Origin: an uncultured Clostridia bacterium
Lineage (GTDB): Bacteria > Bacillota > Clostridia > TANB77 > CAG-508
Direction of reading: 5' to 3'
DNA length: 64,000 nt
Assembly: GCA_949482135.1 (NCBI GenBank)
Contig: CASYFC010000011.1
Span: 1 to 64,000 of the forward strand
Under the pieces are notes generated by a model, which had not been told where the DNA came from, did no database searches, and was given only the letters and a program-made list of their open reading frames with translations. Positions 35,122-45,296 of this stretch are shown here, in pieces. Made by a program: the position numbers and the translations under genes. How positions within the stretch are numbered: the stretch's first letter is position 1; every line of letters begins with the position of its first letter.

Positions 35122-37197
35122 CTATCTTACCTCCTTAATTTCTTTCATTCCACTTGTTGTTTTGCAAATTAGTTTATCAAACAATAGTAAAAATGCTGGT
35201 AATACTAAAATTACTGAAATCATGCTTACTATTGCTCCTCTTGACATTAAAGTACATAATGAACCAATCATTTCTATTTTTGAATAAGCTCCAACTCCAA
35301 AAGTTGCTCCAAAAAAACATAATCCACTACTTGCAATAGATGATATTGATGTTCCTAAGCTAAAATCCATTGCTTCTATTTTATTCCTTCCATTTTTTCT
35401 ATTTGTTATATATTTTGTTGTTATTAAAATTGCATAATCTATTGTTGCTCCTAGTTGAATTGTTCCAATTACAATTGAAGCTATAAATGGTATTATAGTT
35501 TCCGTATAACACGGAATTCCCATGTTTATAAATATTGCAAATTCTATTACACATATTAATATAACTGGTAGTGAAATAGATTTTAATACAAAAATCATTA
35601 TTATAAATATAATTACTATTGAAACTGTATTAACGCATTTAAAATCATGATCACTTATTTCAACTAAATCTTTCATTAATGGACCTTCTCCTGCAAGAAG
35701 AGCATTTTCATCATACTGTTTTATAATTTTATTTACTTTATCTACTTGTTCATTTAATTCATCTGTTGCCATTTCATAACTTGAATTTATAATAATTAAT
35801 TGATATCTATTATTTTGAACTTTATCTAGTATTTCACTTGGAATCATATCTCTTGGTATTCCTATATCTGTAATTTTAGATAAGCTCAATGTCCATTCTA
35901 TTCCATCTAAATCTTCAATCTCATTTAACATTTTGTTAACTTTTTTATCTGGAACATTCTTATCTAATAATAATAGCTCTGTTGAAACCATATTAAATTT
36001 GTCTTTTAATTCTTGATTTGCTGTTATACTTTGCAATGTATCTGGCAAACTTTTATCTAAGTTATAATATACATCTGTATTTTTATATCCATAATAAGCA
36101 ATCGGTAAAATTAGTATAAAAATTAAAATTGTAAGTTTATAATTTTTTATTGAAAAGTTTTTAATTCCTTCAAATTTAGGCATTATTTCTTTGTGTTTTG
36201 TTTTTTCAATTAAAGAATTAAATTCTAATATCATTGCTGGAAGTATTGTTATTACACAAATAACTCCAAACATAACTCCTTTAGCCATAACAATTCCTAT
36301 GTCTTTTCCAAGTGTTAAGTTCATACTACATAATGCTAAGAAACCTGCTATTGTAGTAAGTGAACTTCCTACAACAGAAACTAAAGTTTTTGAAATTGCC
36401 TTTGACATTGCATCTTCATTATTAGAAATATTTTCTTTTTCTTGCATATAACTATGATATAAAAAAATTGCAAAATCCATTGTTACTCCTAGTTGAAGTA
36501 CGCTACTTATTGCTTTTGTTATATATGAAATCTCTCCTAAAAATACGTTAGTTCCCATATTATAAAGAATTGCAATTCCTATATTTAAAAGAAGCAAAAT
36601 CGGTGCAACATATGAATCTAACGCTATTTGTAATATCACTAAGCATAAACAAACAGCTATAAGAACATATATTGCTATTTCTGAATTAGATAAATCTCTT
36701 GTATCTAATACAACAGCACTCATACCACTAATTTTACATCTTGAATCTGTTATTTCTCTTAATTTTTCTATCGTTTCTAGTGTTGCATCATCTGAAATTC
36801 CTTCTTTAAATGTTGCAAGCATTATGGTAGAACCGTCTTTATAAAACTTTTCTTGTAGCTCGTCTGGTAACATTTCTATTGGTACATTAGCTCCAAAAAC
36901 ATTTGCTGTACTTATTACCATTGCAACATTATCTATTTTTTTAATTTCCTCTTCCAATTTTAAAATTTCTTTTGTAGGCATATTATCTAAAATTATTGTT
37001 GTAAATGCTCCCATATTAAATTCATCTGATAATATGTTTTCTCCTTTAATTGTTTCTATATTATCTGGCAAATAAACTAAAATATCATAATTTATTCTTG
37101 TAGCTTTTATTCCAATAATTGCTGGTATAAGTAAAATTAAAGATAATATTAGAATAATTTTTCTGTATTTACATACAAAATCGCCGAATTCATTCAT
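35122..37197 (-). CDS. MMPL/RND-family transporter
   Basis: 691 aa membrane exporter with the two-fold MMPL plan: TM1, extracellular loop, five TM segments, repeated. Typical pieces are GVTMDFAIFLYHSYMQEK and GATIDYAILITTKY (equivalent TM4 motifs of each half) and FGVICVITILPAMIL. The RND class moves lipids or amphiphilic compounds. It is controlled by the divergent TetR gene; three operator copies lie between them. Confidence 0.92.
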   Translation of the reverse strand: MNEFGDFVCKYRKIILILSLILLIPAIIGIKATRINYDILVYLPDNIETIKGENILSDEFNMGAFTTIILDNMPTKEILKLEEEIKKIDNVAMVISTANVFGANVPIEMLPDELQEKFYKDGSTIMLATFKEGISDDATLETIEKLREITDSRCKISGMSAVVLDTRDLSNSEIAIYVLIAVCLCLVILQIALDSYVAPILLLLNIGIAILYNMGTNVFLGEISYITKAISSVLQLGVTMDFAIFLYHSYMQEKENISNNEDAMSKAISKTLVSVVGSSLTTIAGFLALCSMNLTLGKDIGIVMAKGVMFGVICVITILPAMILEFNSLIEKTKHKEIMPKFEGIKNFSIKNYKLTILIFILILPIAYYGYKNTDVYYNLDKSLPDTLQSITANQELKDKFNMVSTELLLLDKNVPDKKVNKMLNEIEDLDGIEWTLSLSKITDIGIPRDMIPSEILDKVQNNRYQLIIINSSYEMATDELNEQVDKVNKIIKQYDENALLAGEGPLMKDLVEISDHDFKCVNTVSIVIIFIIMIFVLKSISLPVILICVIEFAIFINMGIPCYTETIIPFIASIVIGTIQLGATIDYAILITTKYITNRKNGRNKIEAMDFSLGTSISSIASSGLCFFGATFGVGAYSKIEMIGSLCTLMSRGAIVSMISVILVLPAFLLLFDKLICKTTSGMKEIKEVR

Positions 37198-37218
37198 ACA
37201 AAGCCTCCTTTTTGTTTA

Positions 37219-37299
37219 TGACTATTAGTCACTTTTATAATTATAGTACGACACTGACCAATAGTCAATAGTTTTTGCAAAAATATTGACTAAACGTCA
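37219..37299. promoter_or_regulatory. Three TGAC-N5-GTCA operators
   Basis: TGACTATTAGTCA (37219-37231), TGACCAATAGTCA (37255-37267) and TGACTAAACGTCA (37287-37299), spaced 36 and 32 bp, in the MMPL-tetR divergent promoter. Confidence 0.8.
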
Positions 37300-37361
37300 C
37301 TTTTATGCAATAATAAATTTATGTAACATATTAATAATAGATATTGAGGAGATTAGTAATT

Positions 37362-37967
37362 GTGAGAATAAAAAAAGATAATTTAAATCAAGAAAATAAA
37401 GAAACTAGATTACTAAATACAGCCTTCAAACTTTTTACAGAAAAGGGAATAAAAGATACTTCTATTCAGGAAATAGTTGATAATGCTGATGTTGGTAAAG
37501 GAACATTTTATTTATACTTTAAAGATAAATATGAAATAAGAGATGTATTAATTGCAAAAAAATCACATAAATTATTCAATGACGCTCTGATAGATTTAAG
37601 AAAAACCGATATTTGTAATTTATCTGAACAAGTCATTTTTATTATAGATCATGTTATTGATGAATTGAAAAAAAATCAATTATTATTAAAATTTATATCA
37701 AAAAATCTTTCTTGGGGAATTTATAGTAAAACTGTAAATAAAATTTACGCAAATTCTGAAAATGAAGAAAATGGAATTTATCAATTATTTCTAAAAGGAG
37801 TTAAAGATAATAATATCAACTTAAAAAATCCAGATGTTACATTATTTATGATTATAGAACTTGTTAGCTCAACTTGTTTCAATTCTATATTATATAACGA
37901 ACCACTTCCTATAGATGAATATAAGCCTTACCTATTCGAAATTATAGAAAAACTAATTAATAATTAA
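37362..37967 (+). CDS. TetR/AcrR-family regulator
   Basis: 201 aa. The HTH is TSIQEIVDNADVGKGTFYLYFKDKYEI, with a variable ligand-binding C-domain. GTG 37362 is chosen because GAGGAG precedes it. It lies divergent to the MMPL operon with TGAC-N5-GTCA sites between, so it is the likely repressor of both. Confidence 0.92.
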   Translation: MRIKKDNLNQENKETRLLNTAFKLFTEKGIKDTSIQEIVDNADVGKGTFYLYFKDKYEIRDVLIAKKSHKLFNDALIDLRKTDICNLSEQVIFIIDHVIDELKKNQLLLKFISKNLSWGIYSKTVNKIYANSENEENGIYQLFLKGVKDNNINLKNPDVTLFMIIELVSSTCFNSILYNEPLPIDEYKPYLFEIIEKLINN

Positions 37968-38005
37968 AAAACGAAGCATAGCATTTGCTACGCTCCGTTT
38001 TTTTT
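37968..38005. terminator. Bidirectional terminator between tetR and small accessory gene 2
   Basis: AAAAAACGAAGCATAGC / GCTACGCTCCGTTTTTT stem. Contains the GCGTAGCA motif seen in other accessory-gene terminators. It overlaps the 3' end of the accessory gene by two bases. Confidence 0.85.
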
Positions 38006-38402
38006 AGAGAGAAATTTCTTCGCTTCCCGGCAAATCAACATCAATCGGCAAATCAACAAACGCCACCCAGTTCTTCTTCCGACCATAAGAAACAATTGAG
38101 AAAATCGTTTCATATCGGATAGTCCTCTCTTCCTGGGATACACGCTCACGTTCAGCAGAACACGGATTTCCACCGCGCCAGCGATCCAGAACAAGTGTAT
38201 AGTTCTTCGACTCATTAAGGGTACAAGCCATGCTAATGAGTTGCTGCTCAATCATCTTCTTATCCAGCTTGTCAATCAGAGGAGAATTCTTCACTTGCTC
38301 GATGATCTCCTTTATCTGTGGATGAACCAAAGAAAGGCTCTCCAGTGTGGCATACAAGTCCACATGTTCCCGTTTGGTTGGTCTACACGTCATTATTATC
38401 AT
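38004..38402 (-). CDS. Small accessory protein, copy 2 (unknown family)
   Basis: 132 aa paralog of the 24490-24843 protein. Shared core: LDKKMIEQQLI, a Y.L.L..W..G..CS.ER..VS segment, YETIFSIVS and NWVAFVDLPIDV. ATG 38402 is preceded by AGGAGGT. GC content and codon use (in-frame CGG as Arg) contrast with the AT-rich neighbours. It has its own promoter and terminator. Function unknown; the two dispersed copies may belong with the PurA/VWA loci, but that is only an inference from style. Confidence 0.75.
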   Translation of the reverse strand: MIIMTCRPTKREHVDLYATLESLSLVHPQIKEIIEQVKNSPLIDKLDKKMIEQQLISMACTLNESKNYTLVLDRWRGGNPCSAERERVSQEERTIRYETIFSIVSYGRKKNWVAFVDLPIDVDLPGSEEISL

Positions 38403-38480
38403 ATTGTTACCTCCTATTGTTATGACATTGTTTACAATGCAAATGGGTCTCACTATCACTGAAAATCTCCAATTATTGAG

Positions 38481-38509
38481 ATTATATCATAATTAACATA
38501 ATAAATCAA
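38481..38509 (-). promoter_or_regulatory. Promoter of small accessory gene 2
   Basis: TTGATT (38504-38509), 17 bp, TATAAT (38481-38486): identical boxes and spacing to the promoter of copy 1. Confidence 0.7.
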
Positions 38510-38520
38510 CAAAACAATAA

Positions 38521-38561
38521 AAAAAGTAAAATTTAGAGACAATCTTTAAATTTTACTTTTT
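38521..38561 (-). terminator. Terminator of the 38571 gene, degenerate GGGACGTTCC-type repeat
   Basis: Perfect 15-bp stem (AAAAAGTAAAATTTA) with an 11-nt loop. Layout resembles the repeats at 8094-8182. Confidence 0.75.
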
Positions 38562-38570
38562 ATAAATGTT

Positions 38571-39194
38571 TTATTTGCCTTTTTCTAATTTATAAATTGC
38601 AAATGCAATAAATGTTCCAATACTTGCTGTAATTAATTGTGTTGTTGTCATAGCAGTTTGTAAAGTTGTTACCAATTTTGCTGGGAATATGTTAAATGCT
38701 TTTAATAACATAAATCCTGCTGCAATTACTAAAACTTTCACTATTATTCCTGTAATTCCTGCTAAAAAATAATGTTTTTCTTTTGATAACATTATTAACT
38801 TATAAGCATATACTAAAGCAAAATTTCCAACCCATATAGCTGGTATCATATATACCATATAAACTGATGCACTTTTAAATACATATCCACTAAGCATTGT
38901 AGAAATACTTGGCATTGTTACAACACCTAATACTTTTTTCCATCCTTTAAGGTTTATTGCAGTAATTATTAACGCAGTATTCACTACAGATCCGACTATT
39001 AATTGTGAGTTTTGTGTTATAATACTTTGGGTTCCAAAAATATTTTTAATTAATTGACCTAAAAAAGTTGGAACTAATAATGCTAATAAAAATATTGAAA
39101 TAGTTTGAATTAAATCTACATTCTTCGAAAAATCTTTAACTCTTTTGTTAATTACACTTTCCACATTTGTTACCTTGTATGATATTACTATCAT
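38571..39194 (-). CDS. Polytopic membrane protein, unknown
   Basis: 207 aa with about six hydrophobic segments after a charged N-terminus. It resembles small substrate-binding or ECF-like membrane proteins in size, but no diagnostic motif is seen. The ATG has its AAAGGA only two bases upstream; a GTG eleven codons in (39164) with AAGG is a possible true start. Confidence 0.6.
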   Translation of the reverse strand: MIVISYKVTNVESVINKRVKDFSKNVDLIQTISIFLLALLVPTFLGQLIKNIFGTQSIITQNSQLIVGSVVNTALIITAINLKGWKKVLGVVTMPSISTMLSGYVFKSASVYMVYMIPAIWVGNFALVYAYKLIMLSKEKHYFLAGITGIIVKVLVIAAGFMLLKAFNIFPAKLVTTLQTAMTTTQLITASIGTFIAFAIYKLEKGK

Positions 39195-39315
39195 ATCCTT
39201 TCATTTATCTTTCAAGATAATTATAACACAAATACTGAAAAAGTTATTACAATTTACAAATAATTTTAAAGTATTTTTTGGAAATGAAATTTAAGCAACT
39301 ATAAATTTCGCTAAA

Positions 39316-39347
39316 AAATCCACAAATTATAAATAATCTGTGGATTT
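39316..39347 (-). terminator. Terminator of the gatCAB operon
   Basis: AAATCCACAAATTAT / ATAATCTGTGGATTT stem beyond the gatB stop. Confidence 0.85.
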
Positions 39348-39353
39348 ATTTTA

Positions 39354-40793
39354 CTATTTATTCAATTCTTCTAAGAACATTTTATTAAGCATTTGTGGAT
39401 TTGCCTTTCCTTTTGTTTCTTTCATAGCTTGACCAACTAGAAAACCTAATGCTTTATCTTTTCCAGCTTTATAATCAGCAATTGATTGTGGGTTATTTTC
39501 TAATACTTTCATTACAACTTCTTTTATTGCTCCTTCATCAGAAATCTGTACCCATCCTTTTTGTTCAATTATTTTACTTGGCATTTTTACTTCATTAAAT
39601 AATTCTTCTAAAACCTTTTTGGCTATTGCAGAACTAATTGTTCCTTTATCTATTAAAGTTACAAGTTCTCCAAGTTCATTTCCACTAAATTTTAAATCTT
39701 CTGGTTCTTCTTCTCTTTCATTTAAAATTCTTGCAATATCTGACATTATTAAGTTTCCAACTGTTTTTGGATTTTTACAAACATTTATTGCTGATTCAAA
39801 TAAATTAGAATAATATTTTGATGATGTTACAAAATTAGCAGCTTTTTCTGTTAATTCATATTCTTCAATATATCTTTTTCTTCTACTTTCTGGTAATTCT
39901 GGTAACTCTTTTCTTATATTTTCAATATATTCATCTGACAATTTAATTGAAACTAAATCAGGTTCTGGAAAATATCTATAATCTTGAGCATCTTCTTTAT
40001 CTCTCATTGGAAATGTTCTTCCAGATACATCATCCCATCTTAAAGTTTCTTGAGTAATTATATTTCCTGCTTCAATTTCTTCTATTTGTCTTTCAGATTC
40101 GTATTCAATAGCTCTTACAATACTTCTAAAAGAATTCATATTTTTCATTTCTGTTCTAGTACCAAATTCAGCACTTCCCTTTTTTCTAACTGATACATTA
40201 ACATCTGCTCTTAAAGATCCTTCTTGCATTTTACAATCTGAAACTTCTATATATTCAAAAATTGATTTTAATTTTCTCATATATGCTTCTACTTCTTTGC
40301 TACTCCTCATATCTGGTCTAGATACAACTTCTATTAAAGGAACTCCTGCTCTATTTAAGTCTACAAAACTTCCTCTACCATATTCATCATGATTTAATTT
40401 TCCAGCATCTTCTTCTATATGAATTCTTTCAATTCTAATTTGTTTTTCTCCATCTTCTGTCTCGATATTTACATATCCTTCATAACATAGTGGTTTATCA
40501 AACTGAGAAATTTGATATGCCTTTGGAAGGTCTGGGTAAAAATAATTTTTTCTATCATTTTTACTGTTTTTCTCAATACTACAATTTGTTGCAAGTCCTG
40601 CTTTTACTGCATATTCAACAACTTTTTCATTAAGTACTGGAAGAGTTCCTGGCATTGCCATACAAATTGGACAGCAATGTGTATTTGGTTCACCACCAAA
40701 TTCTGTTGAACATGAACAGAATATTTTTGTTTTTGTAGAAAGTTCGCAATGAACTTCTAATCCTATTACAATTTCATAATCTTCTCTTGCCAT
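39354..40793 (-). CDS. gatB: Asp/Glu-tRNA amidotransferase subunit B
   Basis: 479 aa. Subunit B of GatCAB, which converts Glu-tRNA(Gln) or Asp-tRNA(Asn) to the amide. GLEVHCELSTKTKIFC, CCPICMAMPGTLP, DLPKAYQISQFDKPL, RAGVPLIEVVSRPDMRS and the C-terminal YqeY-like tail (KALGFLVGQAMKETKGKANP) are all canonical. Its ATG shares one base with the gatA stop. Confidence 0.98.
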   Translation of the reverse strand: MAREDYEIVIGLEVHCELSTKTKIFCSCSTEFGGEPNTHCCPICMAMPGTLPVLNEKVVEYAVKAGLATNCSIEKNSKNDRKNYFYPDLPKAYQISQFDKPLCYEGYVNIETEDGEKQIRIERIHIEEDAGKLNHDEYGRGSFVDLNRAGVPLIEVVSRPDMRSSKEVEAYMRKLKSIFEYIEVSDCKMQEGSLRADVNVSVRKKGSAEFGTRTEMKNMNSFRSIVRAIEYESERQIEEIEAGNIITQETLRWDDVSGRTFPMRDKEDAQDYRYFPEPDLVSIKLSDEYIENIRKELPELPESRRKRYIEEYELTEKAANFVTSSKYYSNLFESAINVCKNPKTVGNLIMSDIARILNEREEEPEDLKFSGNELGELVTLIDKGTISSAIAKKVLEELFNEVKMPSKIIEQKGWVQISDEGAIKEVVMKVLENNPQSIADYKAGKDKALGFLVGQAMKETKGKANPQMLNKMFLEELNK

Positions 40794-42268
40794 TAGTTAT
40801 TACCTCCTTTAAAGCTTGGTTTATTTTCTCTAAAGTTTGTATTTTGCTCATAAGTGTAAGCAGCTCTAAAGATTGCATCTTCATTAAATGGTTTTGCAAT
40901 TAATTGGAATCCAATTGGCATACCATTACTATCTAACGAACATGGAATGCTCATTCCTGGTAATCCACCGATATTTACTGGAACAGTACAAATATCTGCT
41001 AAATACATTTCTAATGGATTATTTGATTTTTCTCCAATTTTAAAAGCTGTTGTTGGAGATGTTGGTGTTAATAATAAATCATATTTACTAAATAATTTAT
41101 CATATTCAGCTCTTATAGCTGTTCTAACTTTTTGAGCTTTTTTATAATAAGCATCATAATATCCTGATGATAGAACATAAGTACCTAATATAATTCTTCT
41201 TTTTACTTCTGCTCCAAATCCTTCACTTCTTGAATTTTTATAAATATCTTTTAAGTTTTCAAAGTTTTCAGATCTATAACCATATCTAATTCCATCAAAT
41301 CTACCTAAATTTGAACTTGCCTCAGCACAAGCAATTATATAATAAACTGCTGTTGCATATTTACCAATATCTAAAGAACAATCTTCAACAATCGCTCCCA
41401 TTTCTTCATATTTTTTTGCTACATCTAATATAGCTTGTTTTACTTCTGAATTTATACCTTCACCTAAATACTCTTTTGGAAGTCCTATTCTCATTCCTTT
41501 AACATCATTTACTAAGCTTAAAGTATAATCTTTTTTATCTATATTCATTGATGTTGAATCTTTTTCATCATGACCTGCAATTAAGTTTAAAAGCATAGTA
41601 GAATCTGTAACATCTTTTGTTAAAGGCCCTATTTGATCAAGTGAAGATGCAAATGCAACTAATCCAAATCTTGAAACTAATCCATAAGTTGGTTTTAATC
41701 CAACTACACCACAAAGTGATGCTGGTTGACGAATACTTCCTCCAGTATCACTTCCAAGTGTCCAAGGAGCAATTTCAGCAGATACTGCTGCTGCACTACC
41801 TCCAGAAGAACCACCTGGTACTCTATCTAAATCCCATGGATTATATGTGTTGAAAAATGCTGAGTGTTCTGTTGAGCCTCCCATAGCAAACTCGTCCATA
41901 TTTAATTTTCCAAGATAAACTAAATCTTGCTCATTTAATTTTTCTATAACAGTTGCATTATATGGTGCAACAAAATTCTCTAACATTTTTGAACTACAAG
42001 TTGTTTTAGTTCCTGTTATACACATATTATCTTTTATTCCTATTGGAATACCAGCAAATTTGGAAACAGTCTTTCCTGATTTTCTGTCTTCGTCAATTTT
42101 TTTGGCTTTTTCAATTGCTGATTCCTCTAAAGTAGAAACATATGCTTTTACTTTAGGATCTATTTCTTTTATTCTATCGAAGTAACTTCTAGTTATTTCT
42201 TCAGATGTTACTTCACCTTTTTCAAGCTTTTCTACAAGTTCGTGTACTGTATATTCATAAAGCTCCAT
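40793..42268 (-). CDS. gatA: Asp/Glu-tRNA amidotransferase subunit A
   Basis: 491 aa amidase that frees ammonia from glutamine for GatB. The Ser-cisSer-Lys signature is intact: [10 protein letters not shown] (Lys), [12 protein letters not shown] and [28 protein letters not shown] 42268 with AAAGGGGG is used rather than the upstream in-frame ATG. It overlaps the HAD stop by one base. Confidence 0.98.
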   Translation of the reverse strand: MELYEYTVHELVEKLEKGEVTSEEITRSYFDRIKEIDPKVKAYVSTLEESAIEKAKKIDEDRKSGKTVSKFAGIPIGIKDNMCITGTKTTCSSKMLENFVAPYNATVIEKLNEQDLVYLGKLNMDEFAMGGSTEHSAFFNTYNPWDLDRVPGGSSGGSAAAVSAEIAPWTLGSDTGGSIRQPASLCGVVGLKPTYGLVSRFGLVAFASSLDQIGPLTKDVTDSTMLLNLIAGHDEKDSTSMNIDKKDYTLSLVNDVKGMRIGLPKEYLGEGINSEVKQAILDVAKKYEEMGAIVEDCSLDIGKYATAVYYIIACAEASSNLGRFDGIRYGYRSENFENLKDIYKNSRSEGFGAEVKRRIILGTYVLSSGYYDAYYKKAQKVRTAIRAEYDKLFSKYDLLLTPTSPTTAFKIGEKSNNPLEMYLADICTVPVNIGGLPGMSIPCSLDSNGMPIGFQLIAKPFNEDAIFRAAYTYEQNTNFRENKPSFKGGNN

Positions 42269-42858
42269 TAAATTTCCCCCTTTAATTTCATATATAAATG
42301 TGGCCAAGAGTATACTCTCTTTATTTTCTCGTCTTCTAATCCACGGTTTACTCTTGTATCCATTAAAAATGATTTTATACCACTATCTGCAACCATCTTA
42401 CAATTTTTAAAACTATCATCTATAAAAACATCTATATTTTCCTGTTTTGCTGCAATAAGCTTATTTTCTGCATTAATTATTAATTTGTCACAAGGAATAT
42501 CATTTTTTATAACCCACTCTTGAGTTGCTTGTCTAACATCAAACTTCTTAGACTCCCATCTAGCTGTTATTAAAATAATCTTATTTCCTTCATCTTGAAG
42601 CATTTTCAAATATTCAAGAGCAAGTGTTTTAGGTTTTACATTTTTTATAATCTTTTCATAATACTCATCTAAAAATTCTAAATCTTCACCCTCTTGCCAA
42701 TTGTGTAAATATTTTGTATAAAAATGGTCTGAACAATTTGCTTTTTCATTTATAATTGGCTCTCTTTTTAAAACATCTATTGTGTACTTTTGAGCATAAT
42801 TCATCATTACTTCATAAGTATCTGTTATTGTATCATCAATATCTATCCCTATTATCAT
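42268..42858 (-). CDS. HAD-family 5'(3')-nucleotidase-like phosphatase
   Basis: 196 aa. [11 protein letters not shown] (DxD nucleophile motif), LITAR and [12 protein letters not shown] (late acidic motif) make it a HAD hydrolase of the NT5C/deoxynucleotidase-like group. It lies inside the gat operon between gatC and gatA, with a one-base overlap with gatA. Substrate unknown. Confidence 0.85.
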   Translation of the reverse strand: MIIGIDIDDTITDTYEVMMNYAQKYTIDVLKREPIINEKANCSDHFYTKYLHNWQEGEDLEFLDEYYEKIIKNVKPKTLALEYLKMLQDEGNKIILITARWESKKFDVRQATQEWVIKNDIPCDKLIINAENKLIAAKQENIDVFIDDSFKNCKMVADSGIKSFLMDTRVNRGLEDEKIKRVYSWPHLYMKLKGEI

Positions 42859-42883
42859 TTATATTCCTTTCAGGCTTAACAAA

Positions 42884-43171
42884 CTAATTTATTACTTTTG
42901 GTATTCTAAACATTCCTTCATCTTGACTTGGAGCATTTTGCAATAAAAGCTCTCTATTTTTAAAGTTCACTACTTCATCTTTTCTAAAAACATTACTTTT
43001 TTCATTTGCTGCAACAGTTTCATTCATTCCTTCTGTATTTACATTATTAATCATATTTGCAAATTCTAATATTTCTTGCATATCGCCAGTATATTTTTCA
43101 ATCTCTTCTTCTGACAAATTTAAAGATGCAAGTTTTGCAATATGGATTATTTCTTCTTTACTAATAGCCAT
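42884..43171 (-). CDS. gatC: Asp/Glu-tRNA amidotransferase subunit C
   Basis: 95 aa clamp subunit joining GatA and GatB. AKLASLNLSEEEIEKYTGDMQEILEF and the C-terminal LLQNAPSQDEGMFRIPKVI are diagnostic. First gene of the gat operon. Confidence 0.96.
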   Translation of the reverse strand: MAISKEEIIHIAKLASLNLSEEEIEKYTGDMQEILEFANMINNVNTEGMNETVAANEKSNVFRKDEVVNFKNRELLLQNAPSQDEGMFRIPKVIN

Positions 43172-43230
43172 ATAACTTCATCTCCCTTCACATAATGCAT
43201 TATTATATAATGAAATTAAGAAAAACACAA

Positions 43231-43259
43231 CAAAAAAATCGCCAAGAAGGCGATTTTTT
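43231..43259 (-). terminator. Terminator after the YIP1-like gene
   Basis: AAAAAATCGCC-aagaa-GGCGATTTTTT hairpin. Confidence 0.85.
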
Positions 43260-43267
43260 TATATTTT

Positions 43268-43945
43268 TTAATAAATTCCTATTCTTCCCAAAATTACAAG
43301 AACAAATGCTGCTAATAATTTAATTATTGCATATTTCTTAATAAAAGATTTATCTTCTTTTTCTCCAAATAAATCTTTCATTCCAAAATATGTAAGAATT
43401 AAGGCTATTGCAGTAAACATTGTTGATATTGGGCCTGATATAATTGTAATTCCACTTATTAACCCTTCAATAATATCAATTATTCTGTTAATAATTGTAG
43501 GTACCGCTACAATTGTTAATGTTGAAATAATAGTTATTAATGATTTTTTATTTTGTTTATTCATTATTAAAATTATAATAGCTGGTACTACAATATATAA
43601 TACTGGATTTAATATATAAGAAACAAAATCAACTAAATTATTTGTAATACTTGAGTATTTTCCGTATTTCATCAAGCTTATAATACCTGTTATAACTGAT
43701 GCTGCAATCCAAACAATCATTAAAACTATAACTTTTGATAAAACATTTTCTTCGTCTTCTGCAACTCTTCTAACTGCTTCAAAAGGATTTGATAACATTT
43801 CTTTTAAAAAACCTTTTGTTTCTTCAGCATCTTTTTTTAAGTCAACTTTCTTAATTGAATCTTTAACTTGATTAACAGTTTGTTTTGTTTCATTTTTTAT
43901 TTGTTCTGTATCAACAGAAAAATTTTTTTCATTATTTTCTGACAT
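43268..43945 (-). CDS. YIP1-family-like membrane protein
   Basis: 225 aa: charged helical N-terminus (~1-65) then five hydrophobic segments, the first with a VSKVIVLMIVWIAASVITG-like pattern, ending FGMKDLFGEKED and a last TM. This layout is typical of YIP1-domain proteins of Firmicutes, whose role is unclear. AGGAGG ribosome site. Confidence 0.6.
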   Translation of the reverse strand: MSENNEKNFSVDTEQIKNETKQTVNQVKDSIKKVDLKKDAEETKGFLKEMLSNPFEAVRRVAEDEENVLSKVIVLMIVWIAASVITGIISLMKYGKYSSITNNLVDFVSYILNPVLYIVVPAIIILIMNKQNKKSLITIISTLTIVAVPTIINRIIDIIEGLISGITIISGPISTMFTAIALILTYFGMKDLFGEKEDKSFIKKYAIIKLLAAFVLVILGRIGIY

Positions 43946-44014
43946 AATTACCTCCTTCTTAACTATAAATTTATATATTATATTATTTAATCCACCTTTA
44001 ATTGTGAATAAATT

Positions 44015-44329
44015 TTAGTATATATCATCTCTAGTTAATTGTTTTCCATAACAATCAATAAATTGTCCAAATGCAATAACTACAAAATCATTTGCAACAA
44101 ATGCAAGCATTGTTACTAAACACATTAATCCAACTGGAAGACATACCCCTAACAATAAAAGTGATACAACTGTACCATATAACATTAAAAATCCTGAACC
44201 AATTTTTCCTGCATATAAACGATGTACACCAAAAAAGCCTAAAAACCAACATAACATTAAAGCAGTAAATCTGTTTTTTGTACTAGTTTCTCTTACATCT
44301 TCTAGTTTTTCTTTTTTTTCCTTTGCCAT
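44015..44329 (-). CDS. TM2-domain protein
   Basis: 104 aa. TM2 signature LGFFGVHRLYAGKIGSGFLML with two TM helices and a charged N-terminus. Function of the family is not established. Probably cotranscribed with the AIM24-like gene 22 bp upstream. Confidence 0.85.
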   Translation of the reverse strand: MAKEKKEKLEDVRETSTKNRFTALMLCWFLGFFGVHRLYAGKIGSGFLMLYGTVVSLLLLGVCLPVGLMCLVTMLAFVANDFVVIAFGQFIDCYGKQLTRDDIY

Positions 44330-44351
44330 TTGTAACTCCTTTCTATATTAC

Positions 44352-45209
44352 TTATTTTAACATTCCCATAATTCCATTAAGTGCAGCGTTTGCAACAGCA
44401 CTTCCTCCATTATCTGGAGCTTTTGAGCCATGTGTTTGATCCATAGCTTGTCCATTTACTGGTGCTAATAAAACTTTTCCTGTTCCTCTATATACATTAA
44501 CAAGACCTTCTCCTGATAATCCAGAACCAATCAAGGTTTTTGAAGATTTTTCAACTGTAAAATTCAATGTTCCAGACCATGCAACTGCAAAATTACCATC
44601 TACTTTTAGTACATCATTTTCTAATGAAATTTCTACTAATTCATCTCTTGGTACAAGACTCTCTAAAGCCGTAATTCCTGTCCCCTCTAGTTTTAAATTA
44701 AATAAACCTTCTCCACCAAAAACAGCTGATGAAATATTTGAACGAGCAACAACAGATTGATTTACTGATGATTCACAAGCTAAAAACATTCCATCATCTA
44801 AAACCATTCCACCTTCCCAATTAGAAAGGTCTTCTAATAAAATATGTCTATACGTAGGTTCTAAAACTAATATACCTTTTCCTTTATACATAGGCTTTAC
44901 TGCTGATTCTTTTGTTACAGCACCCTTTAAAGCTTTTCCTAAAAGATCTCCTGCACCTTTTACTCCTGTTTCCATTTCTACATTTCCAACAGTCCATTGC
45001 ATAGCACCAGCACTAATTGTATATTCATTATTATTAAGTTCTATTAATACTTGTCTTTTTCTTACATTCATTTTATTAGCAAAGTATGAAGTAGTGGCAG
45101 ACATAGGTGTAACACTTAAATCATTTTGATATTCTAATACTCTCATACCTTCTTTTTTATCAATTATTTTTATATTTTCATTATTTAAAAAATTCTTGAA
45201 TTTAAACAT
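44352..45209 (-). CDS. AIM24/TIGR00266-family protein
   Basis: 285 aa beta-rich protein. Glycine-rich GAMQWTVGNVEME, GKGILVLEPTYRHILL, DDGMFLACESSV and GLVNVYRGTGKVLLAP are family hallmarks. ATG 45209 with GAGGAGG is used rather than the upstream in-frame ATG in a hydrophobic run. Role unknown. Confidence 0.85.
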   Translation of the reverse strand: MFKFKNFLNNENIKIIDKKEGMRVLEYQNDLSVTPMSATTSYFANKMNVRKRQVLIELNNNEYTISAGAMQWTVGNVEMETGVKGAGDLLGKALKGAVTKESAVKPMYKGKGILVLEPTYRHILLEDLSNWEGGMVLDDGMFLACESSVNQSVVARSNISSAVFGGEGLFNLKLEGTGITALESLVPRDELVEISLENDVLKVDGNFAVAWSGTLNFTVEKSSKTLIGSGLSGEGLVNVYRGTGKVLLAPVNGQAMDQTHGSKAPDNGGSAVANAALNGIMGMLK

Positions 45210-45255
45210 ATAGACCTCCTCTTTTGTTATATATAAAATTATATTGATAAAAAAA

Positions 45256-45296
45256 AATATTGTCAATAATTCACAATCGAATTATTGACAATATTT
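45256..45296 (-). terminator. Terminator of the M23 peptidase gene
   Basis: AATATTGTCAATAATTC and its complement with a 6-nt loop, directly after the stop at 45297. Confidence 0.85.
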
